Positions 1 through 8,383 of a DNA stretch of 64,000 nucleotides are shown piece after piece (position 1 is the first letter of the stretch; each line of letters begins with the position of its first letter). The stretch is from Alphaproteobacteria bacterium (GTDB lineage: Bacteria; Pseudomonadota; Alphaproteobacteria; Bin65). The notes under the pieces are model-generated. The model was not told the DNA's origin, ran no database searches, and saw nothing but the letters and a program-made list of their open reading frames with translations. Both the position numbers and the translations under genes were made by a program. The DNA lies in the NCBI GenBank assembly GCA_021776685.1, contig JAJFFJ010000003.1, positions 39,041 through 103,040 on the forward strand, in the 5' to 3' direction.

Positions 1-363
1 CCGCAAATTATCGCTGTCAATTCTGTGTGCTTCGGTCACCAGCGCCGCTGCTGCATCCGACCGTCGGCCGGTCACCTTTGATGATTGCAGCGCCCGGGCC
101 TGTTCCTCGAATGACGGCGGCGGCGCTCCCACCAAACGGTCACGAAACGGCGCCTTCAGCTGATCGAATCCGCCGAAGCCAAGAGTCTTTGCAAGACGGA
201 GCATGACCGCAGGCTGGACCCCTGCATCCTCTGCCAGTTGGCGCATCGACTTAAAGGCAACGTCATGGGGCTGGTCGAGAATGTGGCGCGCGGCCTGCTG
301 CAACCGCGGGCTCATCGTCGGAAATCTTTCGCGCAATACCTCTTCAACGGCCAGCAGCTGCAT
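1..363 (-). CDS. MurR/RpiR-family transcriptional regulator (N-terminal part, cut by window edge)
   Basis: The visible 121 residues begin with an ATG at 363 and read without interruption to the left edge, so only the N-terminal part is present. The sequence matches the N-terminal HTH_6 domain of RpiR regulators. A helix-turn-helix lies at about residues 37-66, with the segments SMRQLAEDAGVQ and MLRLAKTLGFGGFDQLK. The SIS sugar-phosphate-binding domain expected after it would lie outside the window. The gene is divergent from apt across 181 bases that hold an inverted repeat (419-455), which suggests autoregulation and possibly control of apt. The effector cannot be told from this fragment. 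Family assignment is firm; the regulon is inference. Confidence 0.85.
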   Translation of the reverse strand, partial: MQLLAVEEVLRERFPTMSPRLQQAARHILDQPHDVAFKSMRQLAEDAGVQPAVMLRLAKTLGFGGFDQLKAPFRDRLVGAPPPSFEEQARALQSSKVTGRRSDAAAALVTEAHRIDSDNLR

Positions 364-413
364 TCAGGGATCTCCACGACCAATTGATCCCAGGGTATCG
401 TGAAGTCAGCGCA

Positions 414-460
414 AGTCAACAATCGTTTCATATTGGGGGTAATTGAAACAATTGTATTAT
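414..460. promoter_or_regulatory. Inverted repeat in the rpiR/apt divergent region, candidate operator
   Basis: Two 12-base arms, 419-430 (ACAATCGTTTCA) and 444-455 (TGAAACAATTGT), are complementary at 11 of 12 positions across a 13-base spacer. RpiR proteins typically bind GAAA/TTTC-containing inverted repeats, and the adjacent regulator is RpiR-type. A weak sigma-70-like element on the minus strand (TTGACT at 419-414, TACCCT at 397-392, 16 bases apart) could serve the regulator. TATTAT at 455-460 could be the -10 element for apt, which would place the right arm inside that promoter. The repeat is seen directly; its role is inference. Confidence 0.5.
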
Positions 461-544
461 TTGGAGACCGCGACGGGGCTGCACTTGTGTTGATGCCGGA
501 GCTATGGAACCGTCACCAAAATCAGCCAGACCCAGTGGGGGCCC

Positions 545-1060
545 ATGGACCTGAAAGACCACATTCGCGGCGTACCGGATTTTCCAAAACCCGGCATCCT
601 GTTCTACGACATCTCAACGCTGCTCGCGCACAAGGATGCGTGGCAGGAAGCGATCACGCGCCTATCCGATCTTATCGGCCCTCATCGGCCGGACATGCTG
701 GCCGGGATAGAATCTCGCGGGTTTCTGGTGGCAGCGCCGCTTGCGCTACAACTAGGCTGCGGGTTTCTAATGATCCGGAAGGCAGGCAAGCTCCCGGGCG
801 AAACTGTTTCCCATACCTATGAATTGGAATACGGCAATGACACGATGGAAGTTCAGGCCGATGCCGTCACGGCCGGTCAGCGTATCGTGGTCCTGGACGA
901 TCTGCTGGCGACAGGCGGCACAATGGCTGCATCCATCGGTCTGCTAAGAAAGCTTGGCGCTGATGTGGTTGCAGCAGCAAGCCTGATTGAGCTTACGTTC
1001 CTGAATGGCCGGGATGCGATCGACGTCCCGTTCGATGCGCTGCTGGCCTATGACGACTAA
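545..1060 (+). CDS. apt: Adenine phosphoribosyltransferase
   Basis: This enzyme condenses adenine with PRPP to give AMP, the adenine salvage step in the cytoplasm. The protein is 171 residues, normal for Apt. It carries the PRPP-binding loop [12 protein letters not shown] at 115-126 and the adenine-pocket segment RKAGKLPG at 78-85, and it opens with the usual [19 protein letters not shown]. The ATG at 545 follows a GGGGG-type ribosome binding site. The gene stands alone on the plus strand, divergent from the RpiR regulator and convergent with the creatininase-family gene, 16 bases away. A short 5-bp hairpin at 1063-1076 lies between the two stop codons but lacks a good T-run. Confidence 0.97.
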   Translation: MDLKDHIRGVPDFPKPGILFYDISTLLAHKDAWQEAITRLSDLIGPHRPDMLAGIESRGFLVAAPLALQLGCGFLMIRKAGKLPGETVSHTYELEYGNDTMEVQADAVTAGQRIVVLDDLLATGGTMAASIGLLRKLGADVVAAASLIELTFLNGRDAIDVPFDALLAYDD

Positions 1061-1076
1061 TACCACCCTGAGGTGG

Positions 1077-1883
1077 CTATTTCAGGAATTCATCGGGATC
1101 GAGTTCCGCCAATTCTCCGAGAATCTCTAGAATCTTGCCGGCGGCGCTCTCGATCAAATCAGCCCCTGCCTGGGCGGTCGCAATTGTCGAATCTCCAGCG
1201 GCGCCGGCAGGATTCAGATCCTGCATTTGCCACCCAACCCCCACGGTCCGGCCATAGGGGCGAAGGTTTTCATAGCGGCGGCTCATATCCGCAGCGGTGT
1301 TTCCGAACTTCTCCAGCTTGTCGCGCCGCACCGATTCGGGCTTGGCGTGGAGCATGATGGATGTCTCCGCGGCACCACCGTGTATTCCGAAGGATGCCTC
1401 TTCATCGCCAAAAGCTGCCGCAACATCCCAATAGCGATATGCGTTTAAACTCGCCACCACCATCTGCTCGCTGACGCGCAGCTTCTGGGCAACAATATCC
1501 AGTATGTGTGATTGACCACCATGGGAATTGACCAGCGCCATTTTACGGATGCCCGAGCGAGCAACCGATGCGCCGATTTCTGATAGCATCGTTATCAGGG
1601 TCTCCGCCGAAATGGTCAGAGTTCCCGGAAAATCTGCGTGTTCCGGACTTAGGCCAATGTCAACGGGCGGCAGCACGAGAATCGGAAGATCCCCGGTTGC
1701 AATGTCCAGGACCCGATCCATCAGAATGCGGTTTATATCTGCATCGACGGACACCGGAAGGTGTGGTCCATGCTGTTCAGTTGCTCCCACCGGCAGGACG
1801 GCAATCAGGCGTCCCCGGTCTAGAGACGCGAATTCCTCGGTGGTCAGATCCGACCACCAATAAGATCTGAGTGCTCCTGACAC
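1077..1883 (-). CDS. Creatininase-family metal-dependent amidohydrolase
   Basis: The 268-residue protein has the creatininase fold signatures. GATEQHGPHLPVSVDAD carries likely metal ligands E36, H38 and D47. NSHGGQ carries H121, and a later Glu at 173 sits in GGAAETSIML. Known members hydrolyse creatinine, formamidopyrimidines, or act in peptide-cofactor maturation (MftE). No mycofactocin or creatine genes lie nearby, so the substrate is open. The apparent start is a GTG at 1883 with only a weak ribosome binding site, so the exact N-terminus is uncertain. It probably forms a single-gene unit, with 222 bases separating it from the OmpA-like gene upstream. Confidence 0.85.
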   Translation of the reverse strand: MSGALRSYWWSDLTTEEFASLDRGRLIAVLPVGATEQHGPHLPVSVDADINRILMDRVLDIATGDLPILVLPPVDIGLSPEHADFPGTLTISAETLITMLSEIGASVARSGIRKMALVNSHGGQSHILDIVAQKLRVSEQMVVASLNAYRYWDVAAAFGDEEASFGIHGGAAETSIMLHAKPESVRRDKLEKFGNTAADMSRRYENLRPYGRTVGVGWQMQDLNPAGAAGDSTIATAQAGADLIESAAGKILEILGELAELDPDEFLK

Positions 1884-2049
1884 TGGGATACCGTTCGTCG
1901 TGCGATTCTAGAGATGGACAGAGCAGTATCTTGTGACCGCAAACGCCCAAGGGGCATTTTCTCAATCACCCGCTACGCCGGCGCCTCCAAACCCGTATTT
2001 GGCTTGCACATACCTGGATTTCACTCGACGCACTGTCCGCGTTCCAAAA

Positions 2050-2081
2050 AACAATTGGGGGCGCCCCTAGAGGCGCCCCCA
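2050..2081 (-). terminator. Rho-independent terminator of the OmpA-domain gene
   Basis: A perfect 9-bp G+C stem (2057-2065 with 2072-2080) encloses a 6-base loop. Read on the minus strand it is followed by AATTG and a run of six T (the A-run at 2046-2051). It lies about 25 bases after the stop of the OmpA-domain gene. Confidence 0.8.
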
Positions 2082-2105
2082 TAGTCTGTTCCTGGTACTT
2101 GCGAA

Positions 2106-3026
2106 TTAGCGGATCGAGTAGGACACACGCCGGTTGCGGACATCCCGCTTCTGCGTGTTGACCTTAAGCTCGGTCTCACCGACACCGCGGAACTGAACGC
2201 GAGGCCCGCCAATGCCATTTTTCGAAAGCTCGTTGCGAATGAACATCGCACGACGCTCCGAAAGGCGTTGGTTGTAGGCGGAGCCGCCGACGGCGTCTGT
2301 GTGACCTTTCAGGATCACCCGGCTATTGCCTGACCGCATGGCGGTGATAAGACCGTCAAGGGTAGCGATGCCCGAAGGCGCAGAAGCACCCGACTGAGCT
2401 TCCGTTCCACCCGGCCACAGATCGCGGCGGCTGGCGGTACGGATGCTGCGCGGACGATCGAACCGGAAGTTGATGTCCTGAGCGTCACGAAGCAGCTCGG
2501 CATAGGCAGCGAGGAACGCGTTCTTACAGCGGGCGATATCTTCCGGCTGATAGACCGGCTTGCCCAGCTGACGAGTCCACACGTCTTCGTGCTCTTCTTC
2601 AACCCAGCAGTCCCACATCGCCTGCGCACGCGCGGCAACGGCCGGCTTGCGAGCGCGATTGTTGCGATAGTCCAGAGCTTTCAGAAGCTTCGGATACCAG
2701 CCATACAACTCATCGCGTGACCAACGTGGCAGCCACCAGCTGTGTGGATTGGTGGGCATGACGCGACGGCCGAGTGCCGAGTGATAGCCCTTGCGGGTAT
2801 ACCAGCGACCGTGCGGATGATCAGATTCCGCCAGCGCTTCTTCCGCCAGTGCTGAGTATTCTTTGTGAAGAGCGCCGTTGAACGCGCCACCCTTCGATGA
2901 CATTCCCTTGAGTTTGGCAAGGGCGGCACCTTCGTATGGTCCGAGGCCGGAGCCCCATCCAAGTGCAGCAGCGTTGCCAGCCATCGCCATGGAGGCTGCA
3001 ACAACCGCAAGTCCGAGTTTTTTCAT
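2106..3026 (-). CDS. OmpA-domain outer-membrane/peptidoglycan-associated protein
   Basis: The protein has 306 residues and a clear Sec signal peptide (MKKLGLAVVAASMAMAGNAAA). A tryptophan- and arginine-rich middle of unknown fold follows. The last 90 or so residues form an OmpA C-terminal domain, with motifs ILKGHTDAVGG, NQRLSERRA and GVGETELKVNTQ. The OmpA domain binds peptidoglycan non-covalently, so the protein probably tethers the outer membrane to the wall. There is no obvious beta-barrel. An in-frame ATG at 3032 abuts the AGAGGGG ribosome binding site, whereas the ATG at 3026 has 6-base spacing, so I chose 3026. Its minus-strand transcript ends at the strong terminator at 2050-2081. Confidence 0.88.
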   Translation of the reverse strand: MKKLGLAVVAASMAMAGNAAALGWGSGLGPYEGAALAKLKGMSSKGGAFNGALHKEYSALAEEALAESDHPHGRWYTRKGYHSALGRRVMPTNPHSWWLPRWSRDELYGWYPKLLKALDYRNNRARKPAVAARAQAMWDCWVEEEHEDVWTRQLGKPVYQPEDIARCKNAFLAAYAELLRDAQDINFRFDRPRSIRTASRRDLWPGGTEAQSGASAPSGIATLDGLITAMRSGNSRVILKGHTDAVGGSAYNQRLSERRAMFIRNELSKNGIGGPRVQFRGVGETELKVNTQKRDVRNRRVSYSIR

Positions 3027-3309
3027 GGTCATCCCCTCTTATTGGATCCGCTGTTTAAGAGTATCTATAGACCCACCAGAAACAGGTCAGTTTAAGCACA
3101 GATGCGCGAGATAGTACACGCATCAATGCTTACCGTGCTGCGCAGGGCCCATTTCTTTTTCTAGTGCACAAGCGGCAGAACCGCCCCCGCACAATGCCAA
3201 GGCCCTTTGCAAATCACGGACACCAACAGAAATTTGGTATCCGCCATTGCCACGGGCCTCAAATATGCGCCACATAGCGCTCGCTTTGCAAGATGGCAGT
3301 AAGATCTAA

Positions 3310-4101
3310 ATGATGGGTTTACGCAGCTTCCGTTGCACTTATGCAACAGGTTTAGGAACGGTAGCACTGATCATCGCTGCCTGCCAGCCAACCGGCGATT
3401 TTGTCCAGAAACCCTCGGCTTCTGCGATCACCTTCCCCTATCTAGATGGCACCGAAACCAAGGCGCTGCCCAAATACAGGCAACTCGCACACGGCATTTC
3501 CTCTAGCTACGTCAAACTGACGCTGCTTGCTCCGTCTGCTTCAGGCGATAGCGGAACATCAGGCGACCTCCATACAGGAAGCGGTATAATTCTCGATTCC
3601 AAGGGCCATATTCTGACTGCGGCCCATATTGCACGTGGCATGAAATATCGACTGCGGGTGGAATTACGGAGCGGCCAGCGCTTTATTGCACGGGTCATCC
3701 GGATCGATCCCCGCAAAGAACTGGCGCTCCTTCGTGCGCCGCCAATGCCAGGTTTGCAGCCAGTATCCTTTGCACCAGACCGCCCGCCAGCCAAAGGCGA
3801 CCCTGTGTTAGGCATCGGCAGTCCCAAGCGGACCTGGGGCGTCGCGACCTTGGGTATTGTTCGATCTCCCAATATCCGCGAACGATTGGACTATGGACCC
3901 TGGGGATTCGCCAATGCGATTGAAATTTCGATGCTGGTTCAATCCGGGCACTCTGGCGGCCCTGTTATCGATGCCGCCGGCCGGCTGGTGGGAATGATCG
4001 CAAGCTACGAACTCGGCGACACAACAAAGTGGCCCTATCGCTCACCAAGAATCACATATGTCGTACCGGTAGCCGACATTCGCCGCTGGCTGGCGAGATA
4101 G
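3310..4101 (+). CDS. Trypsin-like serine protease lipoprotein
   Basis: The 263-residue protein starts with a lipoprotein signal whose lipobox is IAAC (Cys25), so the mature form is probably lipid-anchored. The rest is a trypsin/Do-like protease domain without a PDZ domain. It has His106 in LTAAHIA and Ser215 in GHSGGP. The position of the catalytic Asp in the usual TDLAL motif reads KELALL (Glu137). Asp-to-Glu is unusual, so the triad may be altered, or another residue such as Asp133 may serve. ATG codons at 3310 and 3313 are both possible starts, and no strong ribosome binding site is seen. It is convergent with the SapC-family gene. The target is unknown. Confidence 0.8.
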   Translation: MMGLRSFRCTYATGLGTVALIIAACQPTGDFVQKPSASAITFPYLDGTETKALPKYRQLAHGISSSYVKLTLLAPSASGDSGTSGDLHTGSGIILDSKGHILTAAHIARGMKYRLRVELRSGQRFIARVIRIDPRKELALLRAPPMPGLQPVSFAPDRPPAKGDPVLGIGSPKRTWGVATLGIVRSPNIRERLDYGPWGFANAIEISMLVQSGHSGGPVIDAAGRLVGMIASYELGDTTKWPYRSPRITYVVPVADIRRWLAR

Positions 4102-4122
4102 GGCCGGCGCCTTTGCGCCGCA

Positions 4123-4962
4123 TTAGCCTTCGGTAAAGTCCCAATTCGACATTGAGGTCAGGTGAGCGTAGATCGCCGGCAGCCATCCCTTTGCCCGCCA
4201 TTCCAAAATGGTTGGATCGGGCAACGCGTCCAATGCATCTTTATCGACCGCGCGCACACCTTTTACCGTGAGCTTGCGGCCGCTTGATCGACTGAAGACC
4301 GGTGCATCAGGCGAAAAAATTCCCGCGACCGACAACGCACCAATAAAAGCGGCGGTTGATTCCGCCTCGCGTTCGTACGCCTGGCAGAAGGCCAATGCAT
4401 TTCTGGTGAGGTCAGTGGTATCGCCCTCGCTGAACAGCGGCTCACCTTCGTCACCAAAGCCGTCATAAGCTTCATCAATAGACAACACGTACCGATCTTC
4501 GGGCGCCGCCAAAAAGAGAAACGGGTATCGGCGCATATAGGCCGGCACGTAGGTCATTGACCGCCACGCGCCATCCTGGTCAACGAATGTATTGGTGCCG
4601 GACGTTCCCAGCACTGCAAGAGCGATGTTCCCTTGTGTCCCAAACACGATGGGGTAGTGACGCGACGCCAGCGGGAACTCAGCGGCATTCAGCGGCACCA
4701 GGGCTGCTGCGGCAGCAAAGCTGAAACTGCGATTCCCGCGCAGGCGCAGGGCGCGATGACTATCGCTGCTGAGCGGTACCGGGCGGTAATACAACGGCGG
4801 CAAGGTACCGGGTGCGTTGGAAGCAACGGTGTCACCCGCCGAAACGCCGTCCGTTGCCGCCGGCTGTGGCGCAAGCTCTGCCGCGACGCCAGGCGCATTG
4901 CTACCACCGGCAGCGGCCGCTGCCTTTGGCTTGTTCGGTTTGTCTTTCTTTCGACCGAACAT
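4123..4962 (-). CDS. SapC-family protein
   Basis: The 279-residue protein has a lysine- and alanine-rich N-terminus (MFGRKKDKPNKPKAAAAAGG). A SapC-like domain follows from about residue 55, with segments such as LYYRPVPLSSDSHRALRLRG and the C-terminal WDFTEG. SapC was named after a Campylobacter S-layer-associated protein, but in alphaproteobacteria these proteins occur alone and their role is not established. No signal peptide or membrane segment is evident, so a cytoplasmic location is likely. The start has a good GGAGAG ribosome binding site. It appears to be transcribed alone. Confidence 0.8.
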   Translation of the reverse strand: MFGRKKDKPNKPKAAAAAGGSNAPGVAAELAPQPAATDGVSAGDTVASNAPGTLPPLYYRPVPLSSDSHRALRLRGNRSFSFAAAAALVPLNAAEFPLASRHYPIVFGTQGNIALAVLGTSGTNTFVDQDGAWRSMTYVPAYMRRYPFLFLAAPEDRYVLSIDEAYDGFGDEGEPLFSEGDTTDLTRNALAFCQAYEREAESTAAFIGALSVAGIFSPDAPVFSRSSGRKLTVKGVRAVDKDALDALPDPTILEWRAKGWLPAIYAHLTSMSNWDFTEG

Positions 4963-5025
4963 TCTAGCTCTCCGATGTCCTTCTGCGTTTGTACGCGATC
5001 AGGACTGGCATCCGCCGACCCACCC

Positions 5026-6270
5026 TCAGGCTGTCTGGCGATTGGCTCTGGCGACGATGGCGTTCAGCAAAACCTGCGCACCCGCGGCACAGTCTTCCCT
5101 GGTCGCATTCTCAATCTCATTATGGCTGATCCCGCCCTCGCAGGGGATAAAGATCATGCCCGCCGGCGCGACACGCGCCAGATAGACGGCATCGTGCCCG
5201 GCGCCGCTGACGATATCCATCGCCTTATACCCGCCACGCTCTACGCCAGCCCGCACCGCATCAATACAGGCGTCGTCAAATGGTGTGGCCGGAAAATGCC
5301 AAAAGTCCTCAATCCGCAATTCGACGTTGAGTTCCGCAGCGATTTTCTGACATCGCTTGCGAAATGCAGCATCCATGTTGGCGAGCACTTCGTCCGATGG
5401 GTGCCGCAGGTCGACTGTAAAAAACACCTCGCCGGGAATTGTATTGCGGGAGTTGGGCTTCACTTCGACAAACCCACAGGTCGCACATGCATTGGGCAAA
5501 TGGTCGTGCCCCACTTTATTCACGGCATCAATCATCCGCGCGGAAGCAACCAACGCGTCCCGACGCAACGGCATGGGCGTCGGTCCAGCATGGGCTTCCT
5601 GGCCTGTGACGAACACCTCATACCAACGCTGTCCCTGGGCGCCGGTGACAACACCAATCATTTTCTCTGCATCCTCAAGGATCGGCCCCTGTTCGATATG
5701 CGCCTCAAAATAGGCCCCCACATCCCGGCCTCCGACATCTTGGGCGCCATCGTAACCGATGCGTTTCAACTCCCCGCCAACGGTCTCGCCGGTCACATTG
5801 TCGGGACGTTCCAGAATATAGCTTTCATCAAACACCTTGGCGAATGCACCGGACCCCATCATCGGCGGAGAGAAGCGGCTACCTTCCTCGTTGGTCCAGG
5901 CAACCACCTCCACAGGCGCATCGGTCTCCAAACCGGCATCGTTGAGCGCGCGTAAGACCTCAAGTCCGGCAAGTACGCCGTAGGCGCCATCAAATTTGCC
6001 GCCGGTCGGCTGGCTGTCCAGATGGCTGCCCGTCATGACAGGCGGCAGATTCTCATCCAATCCCGGTCGGCGGGCGAAAATATTGCCCACCCGGTCCACA
6101 CTCACCGTGCACCCGGCTTCCTCGCACCAGCGGATGAACAGGTCCCGACCTTCTTTGTCGAGATCGGTGAGCGCGAGCCGACAAACGCCACCCTTCTCTG
6201 TCGCGCCGATTCGCGCCAGCTCCATCAGGCTTTCCCAGAGCCTGTCGCCATCGATACGCAGATTGTCCAT
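5026..6270 (-). CDS. M20-family Zn-dependent amidohydrolase (N-carbamoyl-amino acid / allantoate amidohydrolase type)
   Basis: This 414-residue enzyme belongs to the hydantoinase/carbamoylase branch of peptidase M20. The likely dinuclear metal ligands are visible: H83 (GSHLDSQPTGG), D94 (KFDGAYG), E129 (TNEEGSRF), H191 (FEAHIEQG) and a C-terminal GAGHDAV. It hydrolyses N-carbamoyl amino acids, ureidoglycolate-type or allantoate-like compounds; the sequence alone does not fix the substrate. The open frame continues upstream to 6390, but the ATG at 6270 (MDNLRIDGDRLW) starts where family members start. The gene is divergent from the acyl-CoA ligase operon with a gap of 104 bases. Confidence 0.88.
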   Translation of the reverse strand: MDNLRIDGDRLWESLMELARIGATEKGGVCRLALTDLDKEGRDLFIRWCEEAGCTVSVDRVGNIFARRPGLDENLPPVMTGSHLDSQPTGGKFDGAYGVLAGLEVLRALNDAGLETDAPVEVVAWTNEEGSRFSPPMMGSGAFAKVFDESYILERPDNVTGETVGGELKRIGYDGAQDVGGRDVGAYFEAHIEQGPILEDAEKMIGVVTGAQGQRWYEVFVTGQEAHAGPTPMPLRRDALVASARMIDAVNKVGHDHLPNACATCGFVEVKPNSRNTIPGEVFFTVDLRHPSDEVLANMDAAFRKRCQKIAAELNVELRIEDFWHFPATPFDDACIDAVRAGVERGGYKAMDIVSGAGHDAVYLARVAPAGMIFIPCEGGISHNEIENATREDCAAGAQVLLNAIVARANRQTA

Positions 6271-6374
6271 GAAGCCGTTCTCCGTCGCGCAGAATGAGGG
6301 CAGGTTACAGAACCCCTTGCAATGCGCAAAGCGGGAAGGCATTTGCTGCGGGACACCATGAGGGAGGATTGGGT

Positions 6375-7916
6375 GTGAACCTGGCAGCAATGCTGGCGCG
6401 GGCGTCCCGCTTGCACGGCAACCGACCGGCCTTGGTACGAGGCGCGGCGGTAACCCATGACTATCGGCAGTTGTCCCAGGATGTGGCCGCGTTGGCGGGC
6501 TCGCTGCGGAACAGCTTGAATTTGGCTCCGGGCGACCGGGTGGCGATCGCCATGGCCAATTGCGCTGAACTGGCGATTGTCAAATGGGCGTGCTGGCACG
6601 CCGGGCTATGCGCCGTGCCAATCAACGCCAAGCTCCACCGCCGCGAATTTGAATACATTCTGGCCGATTCCGGCACACGGGTTTGCTTTACCGATGCAAA
6701 ACTTGAGAACACCGTTGGTGGACTCGACGACACCATCCCCAGCCTGGATCGGGTCATATCCGTATCGAGCAGAGAATGGTCCGCGCTATTGGCCGCTGAC
6801 CCCATGCCCCTGACCGATGTTGCGCCGGATGATAACGCCTGGTTGTTCTACACCAGTGGCACCACAGGCCAGCCCAAGGGCGCGACCCTGACCCACCGCA
6901 ATCTTGTCGCGCAGACCATGAATTTCTTCGCTGACGTGGATCAGGTGACACCCGAAAATGGGATCATCCATTCCGCGCCGATGACCCATGGCAGCGGCTG
7001 CTATGGCCTGCCTTACGTGGCCAAGGGTGGCTGCCAGATCATTCCGGAAAGCGGCGGCTTCGATCCCGCAGAAATGCTGGAATTGATTGGAAAAAACGGC
7101 GGTGGCGTATCCTTCTTCTTCGCGCCAACCATGATTGTGCGGCTCCTGGCGCATCCGGCACTGGGCGACGCGGATACCAGCAATCTGCGGACAATCATTT
7201 ATGGCGGCGGTCCAATGTATGTGGCGGACCTGCAGCGCGGGATCGAAATGCTGGGACAGAAGTTCGTCCAAATCTACGGCCAGGGCGAGGCGCCAATGAC
7301 AATTACCGGCCTGACCCGCGCCATGCATGTGGAAACCTCCCATCCGCGGTATCTTGAGCGCCTCGGCTCGGTCGGCGCGGCCCGTACGGATGTGGAAGTG
7401 AAGGTCTTCGATCAGGACGACAACGAATTGCCCACCGGTGAAATCGGCGAAGTTGTCCTTCGTGGCGACGTGGTGATGAAAGGCTACTGGAACAATCCGG
7501 ATGCGACCGCGAAGGCGATGTCCAGTGGCTGGCTGCATACGGGCGATATGGGCGCCTTTGACGAGGACGGCTTCCTCACGCTCAAGGACCGATCGAAAGA
7601 CATGATCATCTCTGGCGGAACCAACATTTATCCTCGGGAAATTGAAGAAGTGTTGCTGCGCCATACCGCCGTGGAGGAAGTATCGGTGATAGGCAAACCG
7701 CATGCGGATTGGGGCGAAGAAGTCATTGCATTTGTGGTCGCGAAGCCAGGTCAGGATGTGGATGCGCCAGAGCTCGATCAAATCTGCCTGGACAACATCG
7801 CCCGGTTCAAGCGGCCCAAGCAGTATCGGTTTGTCGACTCCCTGCCAAAGAACAACTACGGCAAGATCCTGAAAACCGAGTTACGAACGCAGATTGAAAA
7901 GGAGGATGCCCAATGA
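6375..7916 (+). CDS. AMP-forming acyl-CoA ligase / fatty-acid-CoA synthetase family
   Basis: This ANL-superfamily enzyme (513 residues) activates a carboxylic acid as acyl-AMP and then acyl-CoA. It has the P-loop TSGTTGQPKG at 160-169, the hinge region TGDMGAFDEDGFLTLKDRSKD, the motif GGTNIYPREIEE, and the C-terminal catalytic lysine K497 in NNYGKILKTE. The open frame extends upstream to 6294, but a GTG at 6375 follows an AGGGAGG site at ideal spacing and gives a family-typical N-terminus (MNLAAMLARAS). Its stop overlaps the next start by 4 bases, and a crotonase follows. This suggests an operon for CoA-dependent breakdown of an unidentified acid. Confidence 0.92.
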   Translation: MNLAAMLARASRLHGNRPALVRGAAVTHDYRQLSQDVAALAGSLRNSLNLAPGDRVAIAMANCAELAIVKWACWHAGLCAVPINAKLHRREFEYILADSGTRVCFTDAKLENTVGGLDDTIPSLDRVISVSSREWSALLAADPMPLTDVAPDDNAWLFYTSGTTGQPKGATLTHRNLVAQTMNFFADVDQVTPENGIIHSAPMTHGSGCYGLPYVAKGGCQIIPESGGFDPAEMLELIGKNGGGVSFFFAPTMIVRLLAHPALGDADTSNLRTIIYGGGPMYVADLQRGIEMLGQKFVQIYGQGEAPMTITGLTRAMHVETSHPRYLERLGSVGAARTDVEVKVFDQDDNELPTGEIGEVVLRGDVVMKGYWNNPDATAKAMSSGWLHTGDMGAFDEDGFLTLKDRSKDMIISGGTNIYPREIEEVLLRHTAVEEVSVIGKPHADWGEEVIAFVVAKPGQDVDAPELDQICLDNIARFKRPKQYRFVDSLPKNNYGKILKTELRTQIEKEDAQ

Positions 7917-8380
7917 CATTTCCTGAAATCCTGGAGCGCTTCGCGCGCGCTGTCGAAAACCATGACGGTGGCGCGCTGGCTGCCCTGTTCACGGAAGATG
8001 GGGTTTACGACGATATATTTTTTGGTGAGTTCAAAGGCCGCGAGCGGATTGCCTGGCTGCTGGATGAAAAATTCTATGAAGGCGGCAAGGACTTGCAGTG
8101 GGAGTTCCGCAATCCAGTAGACAACGGGAAGGCCGGGTATGCGTCGTGGCTATTCAGCTACACCTCAGTCTCGAAACATGCATCGGGAACGCGCGTCACC
8201 TTCGATGGCGTTGGCATCTATACGCTTCGCGACGGACTGATCGAGCGCTATGAGGATATGTGCAACGGCGCCTTGCCCCTTAAGCAAATGGGCACACCGC
8301 CGGAGGTCATCGACCGTATGCTCGACAAATGGCACAGCCATCTGAAAACGCGCGACGGCTACAACGCGCACCAGAGGTAG
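7913..8380 (+). CDS. NTF2/SnoaL-like fold protein
   Basis: The 155-residue protein has the SnoaL/NTF2-like pattern: an N-terminal helix (FPEILERFARAVENHDGGALAALFTEDGVYDD) and later strands, including a region around YTLRDGLIERYEDM. The fold forms a cone-shaped pocket found in isomerases, hydratases and polyketide cyclases. No specific catalytic set can be asserted here. It is translationally coupled to the acyl-CoA ligase (4-base overlap) and lies 3 bases before the crotonase, so it probably acts in the same pathway on a bound intermediate. Confidence 0.82.
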   Translation: MTFPEILERFARAVENHDGGALAALFTEDGVYDDIFFGEFKGRERIAWLLDEKFYEGGKDLQWEFRNPVDNGKAGYASWLFSYTSVSKHASGTRVTFDGVGIYTLRDGLIERYEDMCNGALPLKQMGTPPEVIDRMLDKWHSHLKTRDGYNAHQR

Positions 8381-8383
8381 GTC

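Noticed and set aside
1063-1076. Hairpin CCACC-CTGA-GGTGG between apt and the creatininase gene as a terminator
   Set aside because: The stem has only 5 bp and no T-run follows.
4105-4120. Hairpin CGGCGC-CTTT-GCGCCG between the protease lipoprotein and SapC genes as a terminator
   Set aside because: No T-run follows on either strand; it may still act weakly but cannot be supported.
4633-5955. A 440-codon plus-strand open frame across the SapC and M20 genes
   Set aside because: It spans two real minus-strand genes and their gap, with no domain match.
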